Below the pieces are notes generated by a model. That model had not been told where the DNA came from. It did not search any database and was given only the letters and a program-made list of their open reading frames with translations. The position numbers and the translations under genes are program-made. A stretch of 64,000 nt of DNA, from NCBI RefSeq assembly GCF_900106925.1, contig NZ_FNNZ01000018.1:47521-111520 (forward strand). Direction: 5' to 3'. Position 1 is the stretch's first letter. Each line of letters opens with the position of its first letter. This document shows positions 42,562 to 52,567 of the stretch, piece after piece. The stretch is from Thiocapsa roseopersicina (GTDB lineage Bacteria; Pseudomonadota; Gammaproteobacteria; Chromatiales; Chromatiaceae).

Positions 42562-43734
42562 TCACGCCGCGTCCAGCGTTGCCAGCTCCTGCGCCAAAGG
42601 CCCTAAACCGATGGCCTCGATTCCGCCACCTTTCGGGTAGCGATCGTCCCCGGAGTAGACCAGAAAGGCTCGGTCGGGGCTCAGGTCTTCGAGCGCCGTG
42701 TAGGTGCCCGATTCGGTCTTGGGCGCGAGACCGCGTTTGATCTCGACGGTCCAGAGGCGGTTGCCCGGCAGCTCGAGCACCAGATCCATTTCCACGCCGG
42801 TCGCGGTTCGGTAGAAGCTAGCTTGAGTTCGTTCGGGCGCAGCCCGCAAGAGGGTTTCGATGACGAACCCCTCCCAGCTCATGCCGGCGACCGGGTGTCC
42901 GAGCAGGTCGTCGAGCGTGTCCAATCTCAACAGCGTGTGGACGAGCCCGCTGTCGCGCACGTACACCTTGGGGGATTTGACGAGCCGCTTCTTGACGTTC
43001 GCAAGATAAGGGGGAAGCCGGCGCACCAAGAGGAGATCGACCATCAGGTCCAGATACCTGGCCACCGTCTTGCCGTCGACGGCGAGGGCACGCGCCAGCT
43101 CGGCGGCATTGAGCAGACCACCCTGCGCATGCGCGAGCATGGTCCAGAAACGGCGCAAGGTCTCGGCGGGGATCCGCGGCCCGAGCTGAGGGATATCGCG
43201 CTCGAGATAGCTGCGGATGAAGCTCTCGCGCCACACGACGCTGTCCGGATCCGTGTCCGCGAGAAAGCTCCGCGGGAATCCACCGCGGGTCCAAAGCTGC
43301 TGGATCCGCGTCGGATCGACCTCCAGGGCATCGAACGGGGCCAGCTCCAGATAGGCGATCCGCCCCGCAAGACTCTCGCTCGATTGACGCAGCAGGTCGA
43401 CCGACGCCGAGCCGAGGAGGAGAAAATGGCCGGCCGCCTCGCCGTCGCGCACACGCTCGTCGATCAGACCACGCAGGACCTGAAACAGCCCCGGGGCGCG
43501 CTGGACCTCGTCGATGATCGTGAGACGGCCGCGACGCCCCTCGAGGTAACCGCGAGGATCCGACAGCTTGTCGAGATCGGCCGGATTCTCCAGATCCAGG
43601 TAGAGTGCACCGTCGGCCGCGCGGCACGACATGGCCAAGGTCGTCTTTCCGACCTGACGAGGACCAAGCAAGGCGACAGCCGGAAACCGGTTGAGTCGAT
43701 GCTTGAGAGGTGTCGCAAGGCGGCGAGGAATCAT
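42562..43734 (-). CDS. AAA ATPase with DUF4143 domain
   Basis: The 390-residue protein has Walker A LLGPRQVGKTT (K30), Walker B LTIIDEVQRAP and a C-terminal DUF4143 domain with a PD-(D/E)XK-like end (GVEMDLVLELPGNRLWTVEIKRG). Members are widespread, mobile-associated and of uncertain role. The gene faces away from the debranching-enzyme gene and is monocistronic. Confidence 0.88.
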   Translation of the reverse strand: MIPRRLATPLKHRLNRFPAVALLGPRQVGKTTLAMSCRAADGALYLDLENPADLDKLSDPRGYLEGRRGRLTIIDEVQRAPGLFQVLRGLIDERVRDGEAAGHFLLLGSASVDLLRQSSESLAGRIAYLELAPFDALEVDPTRIQQLWTRGGFPRSFLADTDPDSVVWRESFIRSYLERDIPQLGPRIPAETLRRFWTMLAHAQGGLLNAAELARALAVDGKTVARYLDLMVDLLLVRRLPPYLANVKKRLVKSPKVYVRDSGLVHTLLRLDTLDDLLGHPVAGMSWEGFVIETLLRAAPERTQASFYRTATGVEMDLVLELPGNRLWTVEIKRGLAPKTESGTYTALEDLSPDRAFLVYSGDDRYPKGGGIEAIGLGPLAQELATLDAA

Positions 43735-43808
43735 CTGTGCAATTGTGGACTGACGTGCCCGATTTGCAACCCTCCGACGACCCTGTCGACCACATCGAGC
43801 CTTCGCCC

Positions 43809-45821
43809 ATGACCAAGCCCTCAGCTGACCTGGACCGCGCCGAGCGCCGCGAATGGTGGGTCGCCAACGGCCGCGGCGGCTATGCCGCGGGCACGGTCGC
43901 CGGCAGCCTGACCCGCGGCTATCACGGTCTCCTGACCGCAACGATCGATCCGCCGCTCGGGCGCCGCCTGCAGGTCGCCAAGCTGGATGCGACCCTGATC
44001 GACGGGGACCGACACTGGCCGCTCTTCACCAACCGCTGGGCCGACGGTTGCGTCGAGCCGGACGGGCATCCCCTGATCGACGCCTTTCGCCTCGACGGGC
44101 GCATGCCGGTCTGGCATTGGGCCTGCGGCGATCTCTTGGTCGAGCAGCGCATCTGGATGCCGCGGGGCGAGGACAGCGTCTGGTCGGTCTATCGGCTCCT
44201 GCAGGGCCGAACGGGCGCCGCGCCGTGTCTGCGTGTCGCCCTGCTGCTCGCCGATCACGACCATCACCACGTCGGACACAAGGGCAACTTCGATCCGATC
44301 CTGACCCTCGACGGCGACGCACGTTTGACGGCCCGATGCGCCGACGGACACGACATTGCCCTGATGGCCGTCGGCGGGAGCATGCGGATCGACCGCGCCT
44401 GGATCGAGCACTTTGCCTTGCCGATCGAGCGCGAACGCGGGCTATCGGATCAGAAAGACCTGTTGCGGGTCGGTTTTGCCGAGCTGTCCCTCGGCACGAC
44501 CGGGTGGTGCGGTGTGTTGGCCACGGTCGCGCCAGATGACAAGACCGTGCCGGATCCAGAGCAGGCATTGGAGCGCTTCAGGCAGAACGATCGCGCGCTC
44601 GTCCGGACCGCACGGACACATCACAAGCAGATCCCGGACGTCCCCGCCTGGATCGAGCAACTCGTCCTCGCCGCCGACAGCTTCCTGATCGAGCGGCCGA
44701 TCAGCACACAGCCCGCGGTGCAACCGCAGGCCAAAGGCGGATCCGTCATCGCCGGCTACCCCTGGTTCGGCGACTGGGGTCGCGACACCATGATCGCCCT
44801 GCCCGGACTCACGCTCGCGACCGGTCGACCCGAGATCGCCAAGCGCATCCTGGAAACCTTCGCCGGATTCGTCGACCGCGGCATGCTGCCCAATCGCTTC
44901 CCCGGTGCCGGCGAGACTCCAGCCTACAACACGGTCGATGCTGCACTCTGGTACATCGACGCCTGGCACGCTTATATCGAGGCATCCGAGGACCTCGTAG
45001 CACTCGCCCGCGCCTTCCCCATCCTGGAGTCGATCGTCGCGCACTACCGCGAGGGCACCCGCTACGGGATCGGTATGGACCCGGCCGACGGATTGATCCG
45101 CGCCGGCGAGCCGGGTGTGCAGCTCACCTGGATGGATGCCAAGGTCGGCGATTGGGTGGTGACCCCGAGGATCGGCAAGCCGGTAGAGATCAATGCACTC
45201 TGGTATCAGGGGCTGCGGGTGATGGCCGACTTCGCCGGGCGGCTCGGTCGCGATCCGCGGCGCTATCGCAGCGCGGCTGAGCGGACGCGGGCCGGTTTTG
45301 CCCGATTCCTGCGCCCGGATGGCTCGGGTCTCTACGATGTCATCGACGGCCCGGATGACGAGGGCGCGCGCATTCGCCCGAATCAGATCTTCGCGGTCAG
45401 CCTAACGCATTCACCACTCGACGCGCCCGCCCAAGCCTCGGTCGTGGACGTCTGTACGCATCGTCTACTCTGCCCCTTCGGATTGCGCACCTTGGCGCAA
45501 GAAGACCCCGAATATCGGGGTCGTTATGAAGGAGATGTCTGGAGTCGCGATGCGGCCTACCATCAGGGCACGGTCTGGGCCTGGCTGCTGGGACACTATG
45601 CCCTCGCGGAGTACCGAATCACCGGCGATGCGGCTGCAGCCCAAGCGCGGCTCGCCCCGATCGCCGATCATCTTCTGGACGCTGGACTCGGCACCGTCGG
45701 CGAGATCTTCGACGGCGACCCGCCACACCATCCACGCGGCTGTCCGTCGCAAGCCTGGTCGGTCGCCTGTATCCTGGATGCCTGGACGCGTCTGGAGCGC
45801 ATCCGCGTCGGAAAAGGGTAA
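43809..45821 (+). CDS. Glycogen debranching enzyme (amylo-alpha-1,6-glucosidase type)
   Basis: The 670-residue protein has an N-terminal GDE_N-like domain (EWWVANGRGGYAAGTVAGSL) and a C-terminal (alpha/alpha)6 barrel with GYPWFGDWGRDTMIALPG, NTVDAALWYIDAW and WSRDAAYHQGTVWAWLLG, including the acidic catalytic residues of GH133-type enzymes. It should hydrolyse alpha-1,6 branches of storage glycogen. In-frame GTG starts at 43710 and 43737 are possible, but similarity begins near 43809. Its stop codon TAA again opens a TAAACCGC sequence. The glucosidase gene follows after 33 bp. Confidence 0.87.
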   Translation: MTKPSADLDRAERREWWVANGRGGYAAGTVAGSLTRGYHGLLTATIDPPLGRRLQVAKLDATLIDGDRHWPLFTNRWADGCVEPDGHPLIDAFRLDGRMPVWHWACGDLLVEQRIWMPRGEDSVWSVYRLLQGRTGAAPCLRVALLLADHDHHHVGHKGNFDPILTLDGDARLTARCADGHDIALMAVGGSMRIDRAWIEHFALPIERERGLSDQKDLLRVGFAELSLGTTGWCGVLATVAPDDKTVPDPEQALERFRQNDRALVRTARTHHKQIPDVPAWIEQLVLAADSFLIERPISTQPAVQPQAKGGSVIAGYPWFGDWGRDTMIALPGLTLATGRPEIAKRILETFAGFVDRGMLPNRFPGAGETPAYNTVDAALWYIDAWHAYIEASEDLVALARAFPILESIVAHYREGTRYGIGMDPADGLIRAGEPGVQLTWMDAKVGDWVVTPRIGKPVEINALWYQGLRVMADFAGRLGRDPRRYRSAAERTRAGFARFLRPDGSGLYDVIDGPDDEGARIRPNQIFAVSLTHSPLDAPAQASVVDVCTHRLLCPFGLRTLAQEDPEYRGRYEGDVWSRDAAYHQGTVWAWLLGHYALAEYRITGDAAAAQARLAPIADHLLDAGLGTVGEIFDGDPPHHPRGCPSQAWSVACILDAWTRLERIRVGKG

Positions 45822-45854
45822 ACCGCAACCAAAGGAACAGTTTAGGAGACTCAC

Positions 45855-48572
45855 GTGAGCGAGGGTCCGACCAACGCCGAACGCGAACGCATGGAAGAGG
45901 CGCGCCGCGGAACCGCCGACTGGCGTCTCTGGGGCCCCTATCTCGCCGAGCGCGCCTGGGGAACGGTGCGCGAGGATTACAGCGCCGACGGCAACGCCTG
46001 GGACTATTTCACCCACGATCAGTCGCGTTCCCGCGTCTATCGGTGGAGCGAGGACGGGCTCGGCGGTATCTGCGATCGCGAGCAGCGACTCTGCTTCGCA
46101 CTCGCACTCTGGAACGCACGCGACCCCTTCCTGAAGGAGCGCGCCTTCGGGCTCACCGGACCGCAGGGCAATCGCGGCGAGGATGTGAAGGAGTGCTGGT
46201 TCTATCGCGACGCCCTGCCCACGGCGAGCTATTTGCGTTACATCTACAAGTATCCGCAGACGCCCTTTCCCTATCGCGAGCTGATCGAAGAGAACGCCCG
46301 GCGCTCACGCAAGGATCCGCCTTACCTGCTCACCGACACGGACTGCTTCGACGAGGAGCGGTATTGGGACGTCGATGTCTTCTATTCGAAGGCCAGCCCG
46401 CGCGAGATCCACATCCGGATCTATCTCAAGAATCGCGGTCCGGATGCGGCCGAGATCCATCTCTTGCCGACCCTCTGGTTCCGCAACACCTGGTCGTGGG
46501 ACGAGGGCGCAGAGCCTCCGGTGCTGCGGGCGTCTACCGCCCCGGACGGCGCCGCTTGGGCGGTCGAGGCGGAGCACCCGACGCTAGGTACCTATCACCT
46601 CTACGGCACCCACCCCGCCGAGCTGCTCTTCACCGAAAACCTCTCCAACACCGAGCTGCTCTGGGGCTCCCCCAACCCGTCTCCCTACGTCAAGGACGCC
46701 TTCCACCGTCGGGTGGTTCAGGGCGACACGGCAGCGGTCAATCCGGCGCTCACCGGCACCAAGTGCGCCCCTTGGAGCCATTGGACCGTCGGCCCGCAAC
46801 AGCACGCCGTGATCGATCTGGTGCTCAGCGCCGAGCCGCTCGCCGCCCCTTTCGCGCGCAGCGAGCGCACGCTCTCCATCCGCCAGTCCGAGACCACCGT
46901 CTTCTACGACGATCTCCTACCCGAGGCGAGTGCGACGGACCACCGCATCCTCCGTCAGGCCCTCGCCGGTATGGTCTGGACCCAGCAGTTCTATCACTAC
47001 GACGTCGAACGCTGGCTGAGCGGCGATCAGGTCCAACCGTCCGCATCCCGCCAACAGGGCCGCAACCGCCATTGGCGCCATCTCAAGGCGCACGACATCA
47101 TCTCCATGCCCGACGCCTGGGAATATCCCTGGTTCGCCGCCTGGGACCTCGCCTATCACTGCCCGGCCCTGGCGCTGCTTGATGTCGACTTCGCCAAGCA
47201 TCAGATCGAGCTGATGCTCTCGGATCGCTATCTGCACCCGAACGGTCAGATCCCGGCGTACGAATGGGGCTTCGACGACGCCAATCCACCGGTGCACGCC
47301 CAAGGTGCGCTCAAGGTGTTCCGCGCCGAGCGGGTCCAGCGCGGCGCGGGCGATCTCGACTTTCTGCAGCGCGTCTTCCACAAGCTCCTGCTCAACCTCG
47401 CCTGGTGGATCAATCGCAAGGACGCCGAGGGACACAATCTCTTCGAGGGTGGCTTTCTCGGGCTCGACAACATCTCGGTCTACGACCGCTCGCGCCCGCT
47501 CCCGCCCGGTTACAGCCTCAAGCAGGCCGACGCGACCGGCTGGATGGCCATGTTCAGCCTCAACATGACCATGATCGCGCTCGAGCTCTGCGCCAAGGAC
47601 AGCAACTACGAGGAGATGGCGATCCACTGCTACAAGCAGTTCCTCGCGATCGGCGAGGCAATCGCCGGCAATCCGGAGACCGGGATGCCGGCGCTCTGGG
47701 ACGAGGAGAAAGGCTTCTTCATGGATCTGCTGGTCACGCCGGACGGCGTCGGCCACCGGATCGAGGTCTACTCCTGGGTCGGCCTCATCCCGCTCTTCGC
47801 CGCCGAGATCGTCGACCGGCGGCTCCTCGCCAACGCCCCGCGCTTCGCCGACCTGCTGGGCGAGCATAAGGGCGGGCTCTTCCGCGGCAGCGCCGTCTGT
47901 CTCTGCCCGGATTGGGAGAACGACCGCGGCGAGCACCTGCTCGCCTTGGTCGATCACAGCATGCTGCCGCGAATCCTCGAGCGCCTGCTCGACGAGGAGC
48001 AGTTTCTCTCGCGCTTCGGGATCCGCAGCGTCAGCCGTATCCATGCCACCCAGACCCATCTGGGTAGCATCCCCGGCATCGGCGAGGCGCTGATGGAATA
48101 CGTCCCCGGCGAGTCCAACTCGCCCCTCTTCGGCGGCAACTCCAACTGGCGGGGCCCCATCTGGCTGCCGACCAACTACTCGCTCGTGCATGCGCTGGAG
48201 AAATACCACCGCTTTCTCGGTCCCGGTTTTCGGGTCCCAGCCCCCTGCAAAGGTGGACAACCGCTCAATCTCGCCGAGATCGCCACCTTGATCGCCGAGC
48301 GCCTGGTCGATCTCTACCGCGCCCCGAACGGCGCACCAGCGCCGGCGTTGGCGCGGGAAGGCCGGCTGCACGACGACGTCCATTGGCGCGACCTGCTGAG
48401 CTTCCACGAGTATTTCCACGGCGAGACCGGCGAGGGCCTCGGCGCCTCGCATCAGACCGGTTGGACGGGGTTGCTCGCCAACCTGGTGATGCGTCGCTAT
48501 CAAAAGGACATCGCGCCTTGGAGCGGACTGGATCAGGGGACGGAGGCGGCGCCGATCGACGAGATTGCATAA
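45855..48572 (+). CDS. Large GH63-like glucosidase
   Basis: The 905-residue protein begins RRGTADWRLWGPYLAERAWG and contains AWEYPWFAAWDLAYHC, NGQIPAYEWGFDDANPPV and NSNWRGPIWLPTNYSLV, conserved stretches of MGH1/GH63-like glucosidases of the (alpha/alpha)6 type. It likely acts with the debranching enzyme upstream in glycogen or maltooligosaccharide turnover; no signal peptide is seen. The start is GTG with AGGAG 6 bp upstream. The TAA stop is the first codon of repeat element E. Confidence 0.88.
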   Translation: MSEGPTNAERERMEEARRGTADWRLWGPYLAERAWGTVREDYSADGNAWDYFTHDQSRSRVYRWSEDGLGGICDREQRLCFALALWNARDPFLKERAFGLTGPQGNRGEDVKECWFYRDALPTASYLRYIYKYPQTPFPYRELIEENARRSRKDPPYLLTDTDCFDEERYWDVDVFYSKASPREIHIRIYLKNRGPDAAEIHLLPTLWFRNTWSWDEGAEPPVLRASTAPDGAAWAVEAEHPTLGTYHLYGTHPAELLFTENLSNTELLWGSPNPSPYVKDAFHRRVVQGDTAAVNPALTGTKCAPWSHWTVGPQQHAVIDLVLSAEPLAAPFARSERTLSIRQSETTVFYDDLLPEASATDHRILRQALAGMVWTQQFYHYDVERWLSGDQVQPSASRQQGRNRHWRHLKAHDIISMPDAWEYPWFAAWDLAYHCPALALLDVDFAKHQIELMLSDRYLHPNGQIPAYEWGFDDANPPVHAQGALKVFRAERVQRGAGDLDFLQRVFHKLLLNLAWWINRKDAEGHNLFEGGFLGLDNISVYDRSRPLPPGYSLKQADATGWMAMFSLNMTMIALELCAKDSNYEEMAIHCYKQFLAIGEAIAGNPETGMPALWDEEKGFFMDLLVTPDGVGHRIEVYSWVGLIPLFAAEIVDRRLLANAPRFADLLGEHKGGLFRGSAVCLCPDWENDRGEHLLALVDHSMLPRILERLLDEEQFLSRFGIRSVSRIHATQTHLGSIPGIGEALMEYVPGESNSPLFGGNSNWRGPIWLPTNYSLVHALEKYHRFLGPGFRVPAPCKGGQPLNLAEIATLIAERLVDLYRAPNGAPAPALAREGRLHDDVHWRDLLSFHEYFHGETGEGLGASHQTGWTGLLANLVMRRYQKDIAPWSGLDQGTEAAPIDEIA

Positions 48573-48653
48573 ACCGCGTCACCGCCGTAGAGCAGGGTTG
48601 TGCTCACAGTTGGGCTCACTCCAATCCGAGCCTCTCGCGATGGACGCGGTTTG
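48570..48653. repeat. 84-bp element, copy E
   Basis: Ends TAAACCGCG (48570-48578) and CGCGGTTTG (48645-48653) bound an 84-bp unit whose first three bases are the stop codon of the glucosidase. Copies B and E share the extended start ACCGCGTCACCGCC. Confidence 0.82.
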
Positions 48654-48930
48654 GCCGGTTGGGATCATCGAGCCGGCGGGACGCCGGCTCGGATCCTCGA
48701 CAGCGCCATGATGGAGGATGCGACTCCGGCATCGCGGGTCGATCTCCTCCTCCGAACCAATGCCGTTGCCACCCCCGGTGCGACGGACCGTGCTTAATCG
48801 CCCGCCGTGTTGGAGGCGATGTCGCCATTGCCGGACCCGCTCGTTGACGAAAAGCAAGCACTGCCGCTCATCCCTGGTGAGCCTGGCCCCTTTTCCCCCT
48901 TTTCCCCCTTTCCCGTTTCTTTTCCCGGAA
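48654..48930. other. Gap with G-quadruplex-type tract
   Basis: No gene is seen. At about 48887-48914 the plus strand carries runs C4-T4-C5-T4-C5-T3-C3, i.e. four G-runs with short A loops on the minus strand. This lies 17 bp past the stop of the minus-strand secreted-protein gene, in its 3' untranslated region. Confidence 0.6.
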
Positions 48931-51435
48931 CTAATTGCTCCCCAGGCACGCGTTGCCTCGCGTGATGGAGTCGGTCGCGTAGTAACCCGTGAGGAGCTGG
49001 ACCGACGTCGAGCCTGTCGTCAAATAGCCAGGCATGCAGACACAGGCTAGGGCCGGTAGGAACGGCCCGTCACTACTCGTTTGCATTTGCTTTGCGACGA
49101 CACCGCCGGTCGCGTTGGGATCACTGACGCACTGATTGTAGTTCAGCACTACGCCGGCCTGATGCAGCAGATTCGGGTACTCGCACTCCAGTGACACGCT
49201 GGACGGGCCCATCTCCGCATCACCGCCGAATACCTCGAAATTAGCCGCCGAGCCTTCGGCGCAAGTCGCCATGTTCAGGGAAGCGAAGTACTCACCCGCA
49301 GGGCTATGGTTATAGTCCGGGTCTGCCGTACAACCGGATTGCCAACCTGAGACGGACAGAATCCCGGTTGTCGCGTCATAAGATGTATTCAGTGGCGTGT
49401 AGGATAATGGCGTCGTCGTGCAGGCCCCGCCTCCATAGCTAGCCATGTATGGTTGAATGAGGGGCGCGGTCGATGGTATTGGCGAAGCTTGGATCCATTC
49501 CGTAAGCGACAGTGCACCCGTGTTCAAATTGAAGTTCGTAGAGATGGACGCGATCGACGGCTCACTGATCAAGGTCGGCGGCTGAAAGCTCCAAGTTGCA
49601 GGATTCTGAAGCACCAGCATGCCGTTGCTGTCGGCGCCGACAGTGGATCCGGTCATGACGGCATCCCAGATATTCAATTGTTGATCCGTCCTGCCGAAAT
49701 TGGTGCAGACGCCGGCATTGACGTTCTCGCAAACGTTGGTGTACGCCGGCTGAGGTGTCACGGCGGATTGCTGGACATAGCTGCTCGACGCGCCGTCATA
49801 ACACTCGACGTTGACGTCAAACTCGTTACCCGTCACTGCCAGATTCGTGCAGTTCCCAGGCTCGTTCGGTGCTGCCGTGTACATCGCCGCATTGGACCAC
49901 AGCGGATTCGGGTTGGAGGAGACTTTGCCGGAAAAGCTGTTGACTTGGTACTGCACATAGAAATTGGTCAACATCAAACCGAGCAGATTCGACGATGCGA
50001 ACGTGCTGTTAGTGCTCAGGGGTGCGCTCTGTGTCGCCGGCTCCCCCATGGTCGTGTTGCTTGTAAATGCGTTGTTGATGGCATTGTCGACGGGCTGACC
50101 CAAGGCGCCGGTGGCGGCATTAACGGAGGTCTGGATGGCCACTTGCGCCCCCTTGCTTGCACCCCCGGTCGCGACCGCAGTGCCGACGTCGATCGCCGTC
50201 ATGGTGACGTTGAAGAGGGCCGCAAAAACCTTGCCCCAGAAAGACTCATGGTCATTTGCTTGGCTGGCGGCCGTAATCGCCCTGGAGACCGCATAGCCCG
50301 CCTGCGCCGTCGATGTCATCAATCCATTGATATAGCTCAAGGCGTAGGAGGTCGAGGGAAACAGGCCGGCATTGACGGCGTTGCTGAATTGATCGATGCC
50401 CTCCCCACCCATAACGAAGGTATTGTCGTTCAGAGAAAACGTCGACGAGGTCGCGAGATACCAGAGGGTCTTCGCGGCAAAGCTGCTGATGACGAAAGGA
50501 TCGCCGATAACAAAGGTCAAATGGCCGCCATAGATGTAGGACTGGTACTGGGTATTGCCGTTGTTGTTCTCCTGCTGCGCCTGGGTGTAGGCAGCCAGAT
50601 TGACCGGGAACATGGCCGGCACCAGACTCAGAGCGGCCTGGGTGTTCGGATTATCCACACCCCACCAGAGACCTCCGGTCGGCTGATAGTTCACGTCCGC
50701 CGAGTTCTGATTCAGGTTAAAGACATTCTGCTCGCTGCCGACAAAGCCCATGCCGCAGGCATTGCCCTCGGCATCGTCCGCCCCGCAGGAACCAGGCGCA
50801 GGCGGATTAATCAGGGCGTTGGACACGAAATAATCGGCGGCATCGTACAAAAGCCCGGACCCCAGACTATCGCCGGCCGAGGCCAGGTTGGCCATCACCA
50901 CGAAACTACCCGGGGTGGAAAGAGCCCCAACACATTGGATCGTCCAGCTATCCCCAGCCGCAGCCGGATTGGGCTGACTGCCCATTTGGATCGTGGGTTC
51001 GAGAACCGAAATACTTTGGCCGGGCGATAGAGCAGCCGGCGAATAGGGATAGTTCATCGGGTTTTGCGCAGACCAAGTCGTTGGATCGTCGGCCTGCCCC
51101 GTGACGCTGTAGATCTTCTGCATCGGCGAGTCGCTGCCGTAGAAAACCACCTCGTTTGACACACTGGTTTTGTCGGAGAGTTGGTTATTGAAGAAGCCGT
51201 AACTACCTGTAGCGCCATTCCAACCTAGTGAATAGGCTGGTAATTCGTCAGACGCCTGCGGATTCGGAGTCGCGCCGTAAGCCGTCAGGTTGCAGCTCGA
51301 CCCGCTGAGGTTGGTGATCGCGTACGAAAAGCCGCCGCTGTTGGCATTCCAGGTTGCGAAACCATCGGCGCCTGAATGGGCGCTCAATCCGCACAGAGTA
51401 GACGCCGCGAGGCAAGTCAGGATTTGGCGTTTCAT
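48931..51435 (-). CDS. Large secreted protein of unknown function
   Basis: The 834-residue product starts with a signal peptide (MKRQILTCLAASTLCGLSAH) and is rich in Asn, Ser, Thr, Ala and Gly, with few charged residues, typical of extracellular beta-rich proteins. No domain is recognised. The C-terminal part contains several cysteines (VECYDGAS; CENVNAGVCTNFG; ACVCMPGY) that could form disulfides. A mostly helical, hydrophobic stretch (about 370-460) has small residues. Composition and lower GC than the neighbours suggest acquisition from elsewhere. It starts 1 bp after the stop of the upstream secreted-protein gene, so the two are an operon. Confidence 0.75.
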   Translation of the reverse strand: MKRQILTCLAASTLCGLSAHSGADGFATWNANSGGFSYAITNLSGSSCNLTAYGATPNPQASDELPAYSLGWNGATGSYGFFNNQLSDKTSVSNEVVFYGSDSPMQKIYSVTGQADDPTTWSAQNPMNYPYSPAALSPGQSISVLEPTIQMGSQPNPAAAGDSWTIQCVGALSTPGSFVVMANLASAGDSLGSGLLYDAADYFVSNALINPPAPGSCGADDAEGNACGMGFVGSEQNVFNLNQNSADVNYQPTGGLWWGVDNPNTQAALSLVPAMFPVNLAAYTQAQQENNNGNTQYQSYIYGGHLTFVIGDPFVISSFAAKTLWYLATSSTFSLNDNTFVMGGEGIDQFSNAVNAGLFPSTSYALSYINGLMTSTAQAGYAVSRAITAASQANDHESFWGKVFAALFNVTMTAIDVGTAVATGGASKGAQVAIQTSVNAATGALGQPVDNAINNAFTSNTTMGEPATQSAPLSTNSTFASSNLLGLMLTNFYVQYQVNSFSGKVSSNPNPLWSNAAMYTAAPNEPGNCTNLAVTGNEFDVNVECYDGASSSYVQQSAVTPQPAYTNVCENVNAGVCTNFGRTDQQLNIWDAVMTGSTVGADSNGMLVLQNPATWSFQPPTLISEPSIASISTNFNLNTGALSLTEWIQASPIPSTAPLIQPYMASYGGGACTTTPLSYTPLNTSYDATTGILSVSGWQSGCTADPDYNHSPAGEYFASLNMATCAEGSAANFEVFGGDAEMGPSSVSLECEYPNLLHQAGVVLNYNQCVSDPNATGGVVAKQMQTSSDGPFLPALACVCMPGYLTTGSTSVQLLTGYYATDSITRGNACLGSN

Positions 51436-51436
51436 G

Positions 51437-52567
51437 TTAATAACCCCGTGGCATCTTAAAGTTGACGTTCTCGACTTCGAAGCTACTTGAGATCGCATTG
51501 GCGGCAATACCCGGCACGCCATAGAGGTTATGGTACGTGAAGTAGGTTCCTTTATTCACCTTGAACCCGGTCAGCCGGTTGCCTTCGAAGGTGCAATGGG
51601 TCAGCAGATCCGACTCGGACAGCCCGCCCTGCGCCAGCGATACACCACAGACCTTGCCGTTGTAGCGAAACCTGAAGGGGACGATGTAGGTGTAATTGCC
51701 GGGAACATAGAAGGCCAGCGCCGGATGCGCCTTTTGATCCGGATTGGGGATGCCGCGGTGCAGGCGCCACTGACCGAGCCAACCCATCCGGGTAATGCCG
51801 TGCATGGACGGTGACATCGCGCTCAGTGCGCTGACGCCATTGCGGTGAACGTAGGTCTCCGCCTCGCTTAAGATCTGCTCGCCGATGTCTTGCTTGCGCA
51901 CCGTAAAGCCCTGGCCGGAGACGGCATTGAACGTGGTGCCGGCGATTTCGCAGGTCGAGCTCTCCTGCTCGGTCAGTCCGGGGAGGTTGACGACGTAGTT
52001 GCCCGGCAGGAAGGCGTGAAAGCCACTTTTGATGAACTCCGCCGTGCAACCGCCATTGTTGGTGCCGGGCTGTGCTTGGAAGCGCTGAATCTTATACGTC
52101 TGGGCCAACTCGGGCCGGGAGAACGGCCAACCCCGGTGCCGCCCGAAGTAGAGCGTCATGGTCTTGACGGTGGTCACCCGTCCTGCTCGCACGGTCACCT
52201 TGGCCTGACTCTGAGCGTCGATCCCGCTGGATTTGAAGATTTCATAGGTTCCGGGCGGCAGGCTCATGACCAAATTGGCCGATATCAGCATGCCGCTTTC
52301 CGGCTCGCCGGCGCCCCTTTCCTTGACCGGACGGACGTAGAAATCGCCGCTGACTCCGGGGAAAGCACTGAGCAACAGGCACAGCCCACCCTCTTCGGGC
52401 AGTAGCGTCGAGGTTTGCTCGCAGGTCGCCGGAAGGTTTGGATTGAAGCCCTTCAGACTGATCGCGCTTCGCAGGTGCATGTCTGCTGCCAAGGCCGACT
52501 GCGACCAAAGCCCGAGAACGCCCGCCGACAGAAGCGCCGGCAAGAAAACGGACAGGGCCAGCCGCAT
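51437..52567 (-). CDS. Secreted protein of unknown function, partner of the 834-residue protein
   Basis: The 376-residue product has a strong signal peptide (LALSVFLPALLSAGVLGLW, cleavage after SALAA). The mature part alternates short strands and turns, and three segments resemble each other: GFHAFLPGNYVVNLPG, LAFYVPGNYTYIVPF and the SLPPGTYEIFKS stretch, each a hydrophobic strand, a PG turn and a second strand. No family is recognised. An in-frame upstream ATG at 52675 is possible but would place 36 residues before the signal peptide. It is the first gene of the operon; the next gene begins 1 bp after it. Confidence 0.72.
   Translation of the reverse strand: MRLALSVFLPALLSAGVLGLWSQSALAADMHLRSAISLKGFNPNLPATCEQTSTLLPEEGGLCLLLSAFPGVSGDFYVRPVKERGAGEPESGMLISANLVMSLPPGTYEIFKSSGIDAQSQAKVTVRAGRVTTVKTMTLYFGRHRGWPFSRPELAQTYKIQRFQAQPGTNNGGCTAEFIKSGFHAFLPGNYVVNLPGLTEQESSTCEIAGTTFNAVSGQGFTVRKQDIGEQILSEAETYVHRNGVSALSAMSPSMHGITRMGWLGQWRLHRGIPNPDQKAHPALAFYVPGNYTYIVPFRFRYNGKVCGVSLAQGGLSESDLLTHCTFEGNRLTGFKVNKGTYFTYHNLYGVPGIAANAISSSFEVENVNFKMPRGY

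Noticed and set aside
45819..45844. TAAACCGC...CAGTTTA between the debranching enzyme and glucosidase as a full repeat element
   Set aside because: It is only 26 bp with imperfect ends, so it is mentioned only as a possible deletion derivative.
49453..51030. A 525-codon plus-strand frame opposite the secreted-protein gene
   Set aside because: It lacks a signal or domain and is the antisense shadow of a gene with a clear signal peptide.
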